NCBI RefSeq assembly: GCF_048544455.1
Contig: NC_133538.1
Span: 43,560,969-43,624,968, forward strand
Direction of reading: 5' to 3'
Source of the DNA: Silene latifolia
Lineage: Eukaryota; Streptophyta; Magnoliopsida; Caryophyllales; Caryophyllaceae
Length of the DNA stretch: 64,000 bases
Both the position numbers and the translations under genes were made by a program. Each line of letters begins with the position of its first letter. Position 1 is the stretch's first letter. Under the pieces are notes generated by a model, which was not told where the DNA came from, did no database searches, and saw only the letters and a program-made list of their open reading frames with translations. This document shows, one piece after another, positions 10,467 to 19,945 of the stretch.

Positions 10467-10942
10467 TGTCACGGTCCGGGCCTTTGAGTCGGACCGTGGC
10501 GCGCACCCTTGTCTAACACACGACAAGAATGCAAGCGAGAGCGTTAAGCTCTAGTGAAGGATCATTAGTTTATTTGTAATCGGTCTCGGGTCGGAGTGTG
10601 TCGGGAATCCTACTCACGATTATCAAGTCCGGCACACGAAAGCAATAAAAGTAAGCAATACGATTATTGAAAGCAAGCAACAAGCAACAACAAGCTTTTG
10701 GATGAGAAGCGGTTTTTCATTGACTAGCACCTCTCATAGAGGCAAATTTGATAGTTTGGTCCTGGTAGCAGGAAACATTGAAATTACAAGTTTAGTTCAG
10801 AATAGCGATATACCTATTTAAGGAAAGAAAAGCTATTCTAAAACTATGCTAAACTAAGAAATTACTTACTACAAAAGTACAAGGGAAATGAAATTACATA
10901 AGCATAAATAAAACTAAGGGTTCAAGTGTGCGGATCGTCACA
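10467..10942 (-). repeat. 5' LTR of element E
   Basis: Partner of 5403-5878, same length, about 7 base differences by eye. One of them disrupts the terminal inverted repeat seen in the other LTR (GAGTCGG in place of GAGCCGG). A TATTTAA box-like string lies in the AT-rich part. Confidence 0.93.
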
Positions 10943-10947
10943 CTAGG

Positions 10948-11546
10948 TCTGGCCAGGCATTAGAGCTCCTAGTTTGAAATTGTTTTTTTTTTTTTTTTTG
11001 ACAGTATAGTTTGAAATTGTTTAAGTAAATGTAAAAGCTCATTAGCACGACTAAAGTACACGTGGATATGAGGAGGCTTCTCTGCCAAGCATTCATCTGC
11101 CCAGTACAAACTAGAGTATGCTGAGACTTGGTTCCAAGAACTTGTTATCTTTAATTCACAACCACATTATTCAGACCCACATCTTGTGTTACTATTATTA
11201 TTGATCTTATGGACCAACCTTGAAGCTTTAATACAAAACAACAGCAGCGTATGCATGCATCATGCATGGGAGAGCTCCACGACTAGTAGTATCTTGCCAC
11301 GTAGGACTCCTTCACGTGGCCTTCTTCTATGTCTCCATATATAAGAGAGATTCCTTACTCAAGGTCCGACATACCAAAGAATTGTGATTAGACTTGACAA
11401 AACGAAGGTGGTTCAATGATCGATTTGATAATTGATACCCTAACTGATACAATAAAAAAATAAAAATAAAAAATAAAAAAAAAAGCAAATGATTTGATTT
11501 TAAATCAAAAAAGTGTTGATTTTTATTCTACTTTGATTATGTTTCA
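10948..11546. other. Intergenic; orphan promoter-like segment
   Basis: There is no credible coding frame. A T-run lies near 10984-11001. A G-box CACGTGG at 11313-11319 is followed 18 bp later by TATATAAG at 11338-11345, the spacing of a plant core promoter, but no gene follows on the plus strand before the SINE at 11566. An A-rich tract covers 11450-11490. Confidence 0.4.
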
Positions 11547-11565
11547 ATATATATGGAGAATATAA

Positions 11566-11746
11566 CAAAGTTGGCTGGTGTGAGTGATAAAGGCTATTAT
11601 CTCTTAAACAAGTGGTCAGGGGTTCGATTCCTGACTCTTGTGAATGAAAAAGCCAAACTTGGGAGGGGTCAACCCATTAAATTGCGCTTCAAGACAAAGG
11701 AGATTGTCCAAATTGTCGGTAGGAGATCTTTCTGGCCACACCAAAA

Positions 11747-11755
<9 letters not shown>
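11566..11755 (+). mobile_element. tRNA-derived SINE with target duplications
   Basis: The element starts with a tRNA-like head (GGCTGGTGTGAGTGATAAAGG, then B-box GGGTTCGATTCC near 11625) and a tail beginning AATGAAAAAGCCAA. It ends with CACACC plus an A-run. The flanking string atatatatggagaatat recurs before (about 11547-11563) and after (about 11786-11802), a long target duplication typical of LINE-mobilised SINEs. A 5'-truncated relative is at 23040. Confidence 0.8.

Positions 11756-11792
<37 letters not shown>
11756..11792. repeat. (TA)n microsatellite after the SINE A-tail
   Basis: About 18 TA units grow out of the SINE A-tail and merge with the right-hand target duplication. Confidence 0.9.
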
Positions 11793-11794
<2 letters not shown>

Positions 11795-12126
11795 AGAATA
11801 TGATCAACTATAAAAATTTTAATTATTGGATCCATAGGGTGTAGGATAAGATGGTATATATGTGTATCAAGACATTCCCTTAGAAGCCTTGCTGACTTGG
11901 GGCTTAGAATCCAAATTCCAAGGTAAACAGTAATAGTAGCAAGTTGAACTCAAAATGACCCTATTTAGCTAATTTACAAGTAACAATTTACCACAATTTT
12001 TTTTTTTTTTTTTTTTTTTTTTTCAGCCATAAAAATAGGTTCCTTATACAAAGCATACCTGGATCTCTAAGTCAGGTGCAAACACTACATTATTATTACA
12101 AAAACTTAAACTAGGGGCGGGGGTTA

Positions 12127-12834
12127 TTAAAAGACGGGGTTTCTTCGAAGAGTTGTTGGAATAGCACGCTGAGGATGCATGTCTTTTCTTTTCTTCGCTA
12201 TTTGAGCTTTAGGAGAGTACCTGCAACAAGCCACACTTACGCCACGAGGACGTAGAAATTTATGAGAGAGAGATCTACTTTTGGAGAAAGTAGATAAATT
12301 GTGTCTTGGAGATTCATCTCCTTGGCTATGATTCTTCTTGGAAATGACCATTCTCCAATTCTCAAGCACATGATGAGCAAAGGGGTACCTGCAAAGCATA
12401 GGTGTAAAATGGGCGCATGGTGGTTTCTCAAACGAGTAAATCTTACACTTCTTAGGACGAGCTGAAAAAATGAAAGGCTGATGATCAATAGAATCCTTCT
12501 GAGCTGGATAGCAAATATAAGTAGCCTTATCGTTCACCAGAGAGATAGGGACGCTTGGGTCATTATCAACACCCCTAAGGTTATCTTGGAGGATATGAGT
12601 ACTCGGAGGAGAAAAATTGTCACAGGTTGAAGACGCACTTGAAGTCACGGCGGCCTCAGAGAACGCGTTCAAGCTTTCGCTAGGAAAGGCAGACTTCACA
12701 TTGATAATATGAGGAGTCGTGTCTTTCATTGCCCCCATCGTCTTAGATTTCCCCTTTTTAGGCCTTCTCCTTCTCTTCTTCTTTTTCTTACATCCTTCTC
12801 TTATACTGCATGTCTCGCTCCTTAGTAACCTCAC
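12127..12834 (-). pseudogene. C-terminal frame of the TPR protein (different frame)
   Basis: This frame overlaps the end of the TPR frame by 47 nt and is shifted by one base. It starts with a strongly basic block (KKKKKRRRRPKKGK, near residues 17-30) that looks like a nuclear localisation signal. It continues as a serine-rich linker and a Cys/His-containing region (KKCKIYSFEKPPCAHF, ACCRYSPKAQ). No known fold was recognised. Since it follows the TPR frame with no splice sites between, the simplest reading is one ancestral protein of roughly 500 residues split by a frameshift near 12790-12834. Confidence 0.5.
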
Positions 12835-13648
12835 TCTTGAGAATCCGGATAGTTAAAGTTGACAAATCACATTTACGGTAAAAGCTCACATTTTTACCAT
12901 CCAGTAACTTTCTATAGGATTGTGCGGGAATCCTTAGACGGGAACTACCATCTCCCTTTTTGGAGAACTCAAGAACTGAGTTAGTAGAGAACTCAAGGAC
13001 CGACTTCTTAGCACAAATATTTTGAGCCTCCATCACCTTCATATTCACGCTCTGATTTTCCTTAATACTCGCATTACTATGATTTTCCATCACCTCTGTG
13101 ATCACACTATCCTTTATACCTACGTCAGATGCCAAGATGTGAACAGGCTTCTTATTGTTCTCATCCACGCCATCTTCAGTAGCACGCTCCAACACTCTTT
13201 TACCATTTTCCTTGATGAGAATGTGACCTTTTACCACATCTAATTCTCTTAACACATCCTTATTACCAGGTTCAACAGCTAAGGCTTCAACCAAATCCAA
13301 TTCAGCTAACGGAAACCTTTTCAACTTCATATAAGCAACCGCCCTTCGAAAAAGTGCCTTAACATTACGAGGAAATCTGTCCAAAATCATGGAGCACATA
13401 CCCGCAGCAGCTTTGTATTCCTCAAGTTTCAAAGCACAAGCAGCCATATTAGAAATAAGGGAAACAACAAGGTCAGATAATGATTGAGTATCTTCACTTC
13501 CAATATTTCTCAGGCTCAAACTAAGCAGTTTACAAGCTTCATCGTAACACGCTGCGGCCACCTCAAAGTCATTTTGCCTAAAAAAACCGTTTCCTTTATC
13601 TTTAAGCTCCCTCACCTCAGCTAAGGCTAACCGAGTTAATCCCTGCAT
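12788..13648 (-). CDS. TPR protein with a carboxylate clamp (likely retrocopy)
   Basis: 286 codons. The N-terminus holds three tetratricopeptide repeats (about residues 10-45, 60-92 and 94-127). The clamp residues that bind the EEVD tail of Hsp70/Hsp90 in this family are all present: K16 and N20 (LKDKGN), N67 (ISNMAAC), K97 and R101 (KALFRR). The rest is a lysine/serine-rich linker without a recognised domain, so it is not simply an FKBP or a HOP. The start at 13648 precedes the first TPR closely. It likely once ran on into the frame at 12834-12127. Whether it is expressed cannot be seen. Confidence 0.65.
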   Translation of the reverse strand: MQGLTRLALAEVRELKDKGNGFFRQNDFEVAAACYDEACKLLSLSLRNIGSEDTQSLSDLVVSLISNMAACALKLEEYKAAAGMCSMILDRFPRNVKALFRRAVAYMKLKRFPLAELDLVEALAVEPGNKDVLRELDVVKGHILIKENGKRVLERATEDGVDENNKKPVHILASDVGIKDSVITEVMENHSNASIKENQSVNMKVMEAQNICAKKSVLEFSTNSVLEFSKKGDGSSRLRIPAQSYRKLLDGKNVSFYRKCDLSTLTIRILKSEVTKERDMQYKRRM

Positions 13649-13824
13649 TATTTATTTTCTATGGCACAAAAACCGAGTTAACTAACTTACCACAAAGTTA
13701 GTTACACCAATACTCCCATTAAAAAAAATAACAATCAGCATCAAGTTGAGGTAGGGGGAAAACCCTCTCTTTTATCCTTTTTTTCTTTTCCATTTATTTT
13801 CTATGGCTCACATACCCTTCAACA
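13649..13824. other. Spacer between divergent TPR and BBX genes
   Basis: A 15-16 bp direct repeat (atttattttctatggc) occurs at about 13650-13665 and 13791-13806. It flanks about 125 bp that includes one copy of the retrocopy target duplication. It could be a short insertion footprint or chance. Confidence 0.35.
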
Positions 13825-13830
13825 TATAAA
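13825..13830 (+). promoter_or_regulatory. Candidate TATA box of the BBX gene
   Basis: CATATAAATG lies about 230 bp before the B-box start codon, compatible with a 5' UTR of about 200 nt. Confidence 0.4.
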
Positions 13831-14057
13831 TGAATGAACCTTCAAGGTCACAATTTTACACATACACCACAAATCACTTTCCACATTCAGAGAAACAATG
13901 CAAGGTTACCTCACTATTCCTCTTTAGTAAACATTTATCACTAAATATATACCTTCATATCCATCTTAAATTCTCTCTTAACCCACATATTCCCATCTAA
14001 TTATTTGTGGTGTGTAATAAGAGTCCAGAGTAAGGAAAGGAAACTAGGATATAATCG

Positions 14058-14564
14058 ATGAGTAATACAATAGGGTGTGAGTTATGTGATGAGCCAGCCA
14101 ATTTGTACTGTGAGTCGGACCGAGCAAGCCTATGTTGGGCATGTGACAACAAGGTCCACGGAGCCAACTTCCTAGTGGCTAACCACAATAGGTGTGTTCT
14201 ATGCCACAATTGCCAAGCCACCACGCCTTGGACCGCCTCTGGCCCACAACTCCCTCATTCTAAGTCCTTATGCCTATCATGTGTCTCGTCTCACAATAAC
14301 CATGGTACAACACAAGTTTCGGTACAACAAAGCAGTGTAAACAACCATCTCCATGACGATGAGGATAATGATAATGATGACGAGAGTAGTTTGTATGAAG
14401 ATAATGAGGAAGATTATGAAAATCAGGTTTTGCCACCATTGAGTTTACGTAACAATGTAACACCCTTAATTAGTATGGAGGAAGAGGATGATAATAGCCA
14501 TATATTAATGGTGTTACCATCATCGTCATTAAAGCGTAAGAGGGTTATTCTTCCAACTACTTAA
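14058..14564 (+). CDS. B-box zinc finger protein, BBX28/29-like
   Basis: 168 aa, single exon, complete. Residues 7-49 are a B-box: C7, C10, C18, D21, C26, C29, H34, H43 with the conserved YCESDRASLCWACD and VHGANFLVANH strings. A second, reduced Cys-rich motif follows (CVLCHNCQATTPW...ASG, LCLSC), as in the Arabidopsis BBX28/BBX29 subgroup, which has a single functional B-box. An Asp/Glu-rich stretch (about 100-125) and a C-terminal basic KRKR (possible NLS) complete it. BBX28/29 proteins act in the nucleus in light and photoperiod signalling by partner binding rather than direct DNA contact; that role is inherited from family knowledge. There is no CCT domain. Confidence 0.88.
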   Translation: MSNTIGCELCDEPANLYCESDRASLCWACDNKVHGANFLVANHNRCVLCHNCQATTPWTASGPQLPHSKSLCLSCVSSHNNHGTTQVSVQQSSVNNHLHDDEDNDNDDESSLYEDNEEDYENQVLPPLSLRNNVTPLISMEEEDDNSHILMVLPSSSLKRKRVILPTT

Positions 14565-15104
14565 TTCAATATATATTTGATTTTTTGAATTGTCGACTTA
14601 ACTTTTTGTCATGCGTTTTTAACACCCCTAAATTCTCAAGGGGTTTTAATTCGATCTAAGGAGTATATTGGAGAGTCTATTAGACATGATCTGATCTGAT
14701 CTAAATTATATGTAACCTTAAATTAATTAGGCATGAGAATATGAGATGATGTAATTCTCATTGGATTAATTGTATACAGATCAATTGTGCAAAATTAGTG
14801 GATTCATCAAGTTGCAAAAATGCATTAAACAATATTCTTGCTTGTTAATAGATCACCCAATGTTGGAAATAAAGATATAATATTTTTCATTAAACTAAAG
14901 TCAATTTGCTGCAATAATCAAATTAATATCAAGTGGCGAAGGTATTTTTTGGTTTCATATATGGCTTGATTATGATCTTTAGCCTATCGATGACGAGATT
15001 AGCCGTTAAATAAAGTATAATAAACATGCATGTATGTAGATTGTAGGCTGTAGCCAAGTAGTACCAAACCAAATTATATCATGCTTTTTACTCTACCAAT
15101 CTTA
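14565..15104. other. Intergenic, BBX 3' flank
   Basis: AT-rich DNA with the BBX 3' UTR in its first part. No gene or repeat is recognised apart from short AT-rich simple sequence. Confidence 0.5.
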
Positions 15105-15769
15105 TCTATATTAATACAAAAGACAATACTCAATCCTTAGCGCGCCACGTCATTAATGCAATTTTTTTTTTAAATTCAAGTATTATGGTGGGGCCATGAG
15201 TGTCGAATGTATTTATTTCTTCGATTTCCGTCTTTTCAAAAATGCGATAAATTCCGTCTTACAACAAATTCTATGAAATAATATTATGAAAAAATTCTAT
15301 GAATTAATATTATGAAATAGTTTTATACATTCCGTGTAAATAAAAATTATAACATATACACAGAATGAATTACAAATGCGAGTAAATGAAATTGAATTAT
15401 GGAGTACATAATTTTTAAAACAAAATTACATAATAATAAAATTACATAATTTTAAGAAGGAATAATATTTATATACGCGATCGAACATAAAACGCAAATG
15501 AATTACATACATATGTTAAAGTTGATTATATTAGATTATAGTTCTTTTATCCGGATGTAAAGTTTTTTTATGTATGTAATTTTTATTTACAAGAGTAAAT
15601 TACGTTATTTGAACACGTGTTTGTAACAAATTTAAACATAAATTATGTAAATCGTAGATTTAGACCAACTAGATAAGTACAATAGAAATGCAAAAATAAA
15701 TATACATCCTAAAATATTAATACTTGCCCAAATACATATCCGTGCAATGTTGCACGGGTTAAAAACTAG
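15105..15769 (+). mobile_element. Complete small non-autonomous Helitron
   Basis: Starts TCTATATTAATA directly after an A and ends CTAG directly before a T, the A/T insertion rule of Helitrons. Eight bases before the final CTAG is a perfect 8-bp hairpin CCGTGCAA tg TTGCACGG (15740-15757). At 665 bp with no RepHel frame, it is non-autonomous. Confidence 0.85.
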
Positions 15770-15804
15770 TACAGTTTAATTCAACATGTGGTATACATCT
15801 ATCG

Positions 15805-15900
15805 GAAAGAATAGCCTATTGGTTAAGACCAAGTATCATGTATTTAAGGAATCGAATCCTCCTCACCTTACTTTGTGCCTCATTTGAGGCCAAAAAAGTC
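15805..15900 (+). mobile_element. SINE-like fragment
   Basis: A-box-like ATAGCCTATTGGTTAAG and B-box-like GGAATCGAATCC about 35 bp apart resemble a degenerate tRNA head, followed by a short tail. No target duplication was identified. It does not fold as a full tRNA. Confidence 0.45.
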
Positions 15901-16309
15901 GTGGTATGCACCTACCAATATTGGCATAATGACCCCTATAATTTGCAAGTTTTTGATGATTAACTTCTTTCTCCATCCCATTTTGTCACATTTTCCGTGT
16001 TCTCAGTGTCCTTTATCTACGTAATCATTTGACGAAAGAATCGGTTGTGACAAAGAAGATAGTGGGATAGGAGATGACACACCAAATGAAATGCTATCGA
16101 TTAGGGGTGAGCAAGTTTAGGTCCGATTCGGGAAAAAAAAAGGATCGGACAGGACCATCGGTCTTTCGCGGACCTAATTTATTTAGGTATGCTCTTGGAC
16201 TCTTAATCTTCATTTTTAGTTTTTTGCCCGGTCTAATTTGATCTGATCTTGAACCGATGTTAACCCTTGCTATTCAGATTTTGTACAACCAAGGCCTGAT
16301 GCCCAAATT
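15901..16309. other. Intergenic
   Basis: Nothing coding is recognised. It contains an AT-rich stretch and scattered GACC/GGTC strings. Confidence 0.4.
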
Positions 16310-16430
16310 TTATGCACAAATTCTTATCTGTGACGGGCCATATGTTTCACAAGCTTGTGACGGGTTAAATATTACCCACATGGGTAGATAAAGACAAATC
16401 ATTTGTAACTCCTAAGGCACTCTTATTTTT
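16310..16430. repeat. Dispersed GTGACGGG repeat, copy 1
   Basis: Begins CACAAATTCTTATCTGTGACGG, contains GTGACGGGTTAAATATTACCCACATGGGTA and ends ATTTGTAACT. It shares its start and the GACGG/ACCCA blocks with copies at 17075, 23203 and 35225. MITE-like, class unknown. Confidence 0.5.
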
Positions 16431-16454
16431 GTCTTATTTACCCATATGAGTAGA

Positions 16455-16795
16455 CCTGGCAAAGCTGACCCGACCCGATAAAGCTGACCTGAGACCCGAA
16501 AATGACCCAAAATGCATCACCCGTAAGTGACGCGACAGACCTGAAGTGACCCTACCCGAAAATTACCCGACCCAAAGTGACCCAAAATGACCCGGAATGA
16601 CTTAATTAAGGCAAAATCATGACCCGAAATGACCCAAACAACCCAGATTGACCCGATCCAAAATGACCCAATTCCAAGTAACCCGGCCCAAAAATGACCC
16701 GACCCAAAAGTGACCCGATAAGTTATTGACCCAAAAACGACCCGACCCAATATAACCCAACCCAAACCCGGCCCGATTGACCCATTTACCAAGCC
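16455..16795. repeat. GACCCGA-rich minisatellite-like tract
   Basis: Runs of variable-length units of the type GACCCRA-AATGACCC repeat over about 340 bp. The long minus-strand frame across it encodes only Gly/Val/Ser/Trp low-complexity sequence and is not a gene. Confidence 0.75.
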
Positions 16796-17074
16796 TACAT
16801 ATGAGTGACAAGTGACAGATATAATGAGACTTTTAGTGTTATTTATGTGGCCACCATCAATAATTGAGGGGATGGGTGTAGGCTGTCTCATGGATAAGAA
16901 GCTACAAAATGTTGGGACCAAATTATTGCTCCATAAACCAAGGGGCTCTTAAAAACCACTTTCAATCCGACATGGACTTGCTTGCGCCACTTTCAGCCTT
17001 CGTCAAAATTGACCGTCAAGCCATTGATTGATCAAGATGCTAAATTGATAAACATATCTCATGAATTTAAATGC

Positions 17075-17255
17075 ACAAATTCTCATTATAGACGAACACT
17101 ATCCGTTTATACGTATAGACGGATATCATTTCCCCTCACAAAATACCCATTTACCATAAAGTGAGAAGTACATGGGATGCCCCACCTTGTCCCCCCTACC
17201 CATTTTATTAGAGGTCTTTACCTGTCTGTTCGCCCCACCCGTCTATACCAGGACC
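17075..17255. repeat. Dispersed GTGACGGG repeat, copy 2
   Basis: Starts ACAAATTCTCATTATAGACG, has GACGGATATCATTTCCCCTCACAAA and a CATGGGATGCCCCACC core, and ends CCCGTCTATACC. The core closely matches the copy at 23203-23400. Confidence 0.55.
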
Positions 17256-18470
17256 TATTGATTTAAATGAGATACGCTACATAGAGCACTTTAACTGTTA
17301 GGTGCAGAATTGTTTTTCGACACCCCTACTCGGACAAATTAATTCAGTGAAGATAAGCAGCTTGTCACTTGGTACCGCGCATCATACTAGTGATACTACA
17401 AAGAGTTGACGACTTTTAACTGAAAAGATGGACGTTATAACAAAAGCTCAAAAGGTCAGTATAAGCATGTGCGATTTTTATAGGAATTGCGCTCAACAAA
17501 ACAAAGGAGCATCGACACTCCAATACAGGATGACGACCCTTGCATTGAGGAAGAGGAACTGAGGAAGTACCGAATGACAGTTTTGAAGTGTCGAAGCTGG
17601 ATCAGTATAACAAGAAAAACACGAGAGGAAACCACCGCCTTCAAAATCCTACTGTAAATTAAAAGGAGTCGAAAACAAGTAATGCCTGAGGCAAACAAGC
17701 CAGTAAGAATTTTTCAGATGTCAAAGTAATCTATTTTATAACTAGCATTCTCAGCTAATACACATTAAAACAGTTTCACATAAGGAGAATGAATATCCAT
17801 GAGAGCAACAGAAGACAAGCACAAGACTCCAGCTTCAACTCGTGTTGATGGACGCCGAAACCAGCAGACTCCATTTTTACAGAACAATCTGACACGAAAA
17901 CAATAACCGTATCAAAACTACGTGCATAATCCAAGTGTGACAAAATATACAGCAGAGCACATTTTCTAACAATACGGTACATTTTCATGCTTCATAATTA
18001 GGATATATGAACAAAGCCAACGCGGGTATGAAATCACAGCAGAAGTCCCAAGAACATACCTTCTACTTGAAAAGCACCCCAGATCACAGATTAGCTCAGA
18101 GCCTCAGGCTGCAGCTGCATAGTTAGCAATTTAGCATCCATCTTAGGACACATGCAAGCACGCGTTAAGACAAAATGAAAAGAAATTTGCAATTATGAGT
18201 CATACAGAGTATATCTTTTCCCTGATAATGCCATCTATCAGGAGTTACAACTGCTACATGTATCAGCTAACAGTTAAATCTACAATCAGGTGGAACTTGC
18301 CTCGATAAAGCAGGCAAGATTCATGAAACTGTATTAGTTAACATTACTTTAATCTCTCAAAAGCTAGACATTCCCTCATTTTTTAAAGAGGCTGTGTCCA
18401 AGATGGCTCACATTGGACATTGTCTACGGTTACTCAATATATAAGAAAAGCAAACAATCAACTAAGCCAT
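17256..18470 (-). other. Intergenic and possible distal 3' UTR of the USP gene
   Basis: No long frame. On the minus strand, 18114-17700 reads like an exon end and 3' UTR. A good acceptor (TATGCAG at about 18120-18115) would join to the USP donor at 19949-19950. This is inferred, not shown. Confidence 0.35.
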
Positions 18471-18474
18471 TTTA

Positions 18475-18785
18475 CGTAGAGGGTGTTTGATTAAGTGTTT
18501 TGGAATGGAGTTGAGTTATTCTAGTGTTTGGTTGAGGTATTTAGGAATAGAGTTGTATACTTGATGGATTATAAATTCATTCCAACCCCTTGGAATCTCA
18601 TACCTTACTCTTACGGTCTTACCCCAAGCTTCGAACTCCATTTCAGTTAAGCGTATAAAACAATGTTGTAATGATGTGGGGTTCTAACATCTAGAGCCAT
18701 TCCTCTTTGGTATCACGTTCTAATCCATTCCATTCTACCAATCTTGAACCAAACTTCATTCTATCACTCTAAAGCCAGATAATTG
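18475..18785. repeat. MITE-like repeat with GTTTG...CAAAC ends
   Basis: Left end GGGTGTTTGATTAAGTGTTTTGGAATGG and right end ...TTGAACCAAACTTCATTCTATCACTC are roughly inverted. The interior is rich in GGAATGGAG/CATTCCA strings. Target duplication not resolved. A similar GTTTGGTT style flanks 26510-27265. Confidence 0.4.
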
Positions 18786-19945
18786 CATCTTTTAGACTCC
18801 ATTGGAAATGAAATTGAAGATCCTTAAATCAGATTATAGAATAGTATTTGGACTTGAAGAAACAACCAAGAGGCCAAAACTCTGATTGACGTGAATATGC
18901 TGATATCATCATGTAAAACAAGGGGGAAAAGGCAGCCAAAAAATAGTTGCAAAGCAAAACCTTCGTATTAAAAAGTGTGAGCACCGAGGCGAAGGTGCGG
19001 GCCTCAAACACGAGGCGCGATGTTTTTGCAAACAAATTTGTATTTCCAAAATAAAATTTTGTGCAACACTACCCTTTACGGATTTGAAAACGGGATAACG
19101 TATCACACGGAAAGGGCATAAATAAAAGAACTAGAAAAATATGAAAATTGCATAGTACACTAAGATGTTTTGGTTAGGGTCTCACTCAGCCCCGGGCTTG
19201 AGCACACAAGGCACGCTGTTTTAGGCTCAAAGCAAAACCCAGTCCTAGCTTATCGTACACTGTAAGGCTCGCATAAATAGGTCACCATTACAAGCATTAA
19301 CCAATCTACTGTAATTATGAAGACAAAACAGTAATATATTCACTTCTATCTATGGCTACAATATAGCATTATGCCTCAGAAGTCAAAACTACAACATCAC
19401 TAGTACCACTCGTGTCTCATGTATCTCTACAGTTGCCCTTGAAATACTCGGGAAGAAATCGCGTTAGTCCCTCCATACCTAGGCGCGACTAGTAATCTTG
19501 ATTGCATACCCTTCTAATGAAACCACTCTCGATTAGAAAATCTATGATAATGCTACCGATAAGGCAGGAAACCCATAAATGAGCAAGAAGAGAAATGAGA
19601 ACATATATAACCAATAACAAGCCTTTACATTAACCCAAAAACAAGTGACTAAACAACTTCCTAAGAAGCGTCATCAACTCCAACAAGCTAAAAGACAGCT
19701 GCAAATCTCAAAAGTATACGGGCTATAAAACAAAATCTCCAGCTCAAGGAATATAAAAATGCAACTAGCCTTCTATACAAAGCCATAGAAGAAGCACTCT
19801 AGCCATGCTAATTAATCGAAACAAATTTTGAAGTAATAAAAATCTCAAGTGTCTCAGGTTCTTGCAACATCAGTTAGATTAACAAGCTCGAAAGTACAGA
19901 GCTAAGAGAGAAATAAAAGCTCATCATATGCACCAACATAAAACA
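18786..19945 (-). other. 3' flank or 3' intron of the USP gene
   Basis: No coding frame was recognised. It is either 3' intergenic DNA or, if the terminal-exon model at 18114 is right, an intron of about 1.8 kb. Confidence 0.35.

Larger units (their letters stand above)
5403..10942 (-). mobile_element. Complete Ty3/gypsy retrotransposon E
   Basis: Two 476-bp LTRs flank 4.6 kb of internal sequence, and the whole is bracketed by a perfect 5-bp duplication ctagg (5398-5402 and 10943-10947). On the minus strand the order is LTR, tRNA-iMet primer site, gag, protease, RT, RNase H, integrase, purine tract, LTR, which is the Ty3/gypsy order. By eye the LTRs differ at about 7 of 476 positions (about 1.5%), so the insertion is fairly recent. 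The internal frames are broken in several places, so it cannot be autonomous now. No clear chromodomain was found after integrase. Confidence 0.93.
11997..13683 (-). mobile_element. Probable processed retrocopy (TPR gene) with A-tail and target duplications
   Basis: On the minus strand the unit consists of an intronless reading region, a roughly 100-nt 3' UTR and an uninterrupted A-run at 12023-11997. The plus strand shows aatttaccacaa at 11985-11996 just outside the A-run and aacttaccacaa at 13684-13695 just beyond the 5' end, a 12-bp direct repeat with one mismatch. No introns plus a genomic poly(A) plus flanking direct repeats is the hallmark of LINE-driven retroposition. Inference: a reverse-transcribed mRNA copy. 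An unspliced native gene is the alternative. Confidence 0.6.

Noticed and set aside
11600-11640. tRNA gene (B-box GGTTCGATTCC)
   Set aside because: No acceptor or anticodon stem fits, and the sequence continues into a SINE tail with target duplications.
16517-16921. Minus-strand frame of 134 codons
   Set aside because: Lies in the GACCC-type tandem tract and is pure low complexity.
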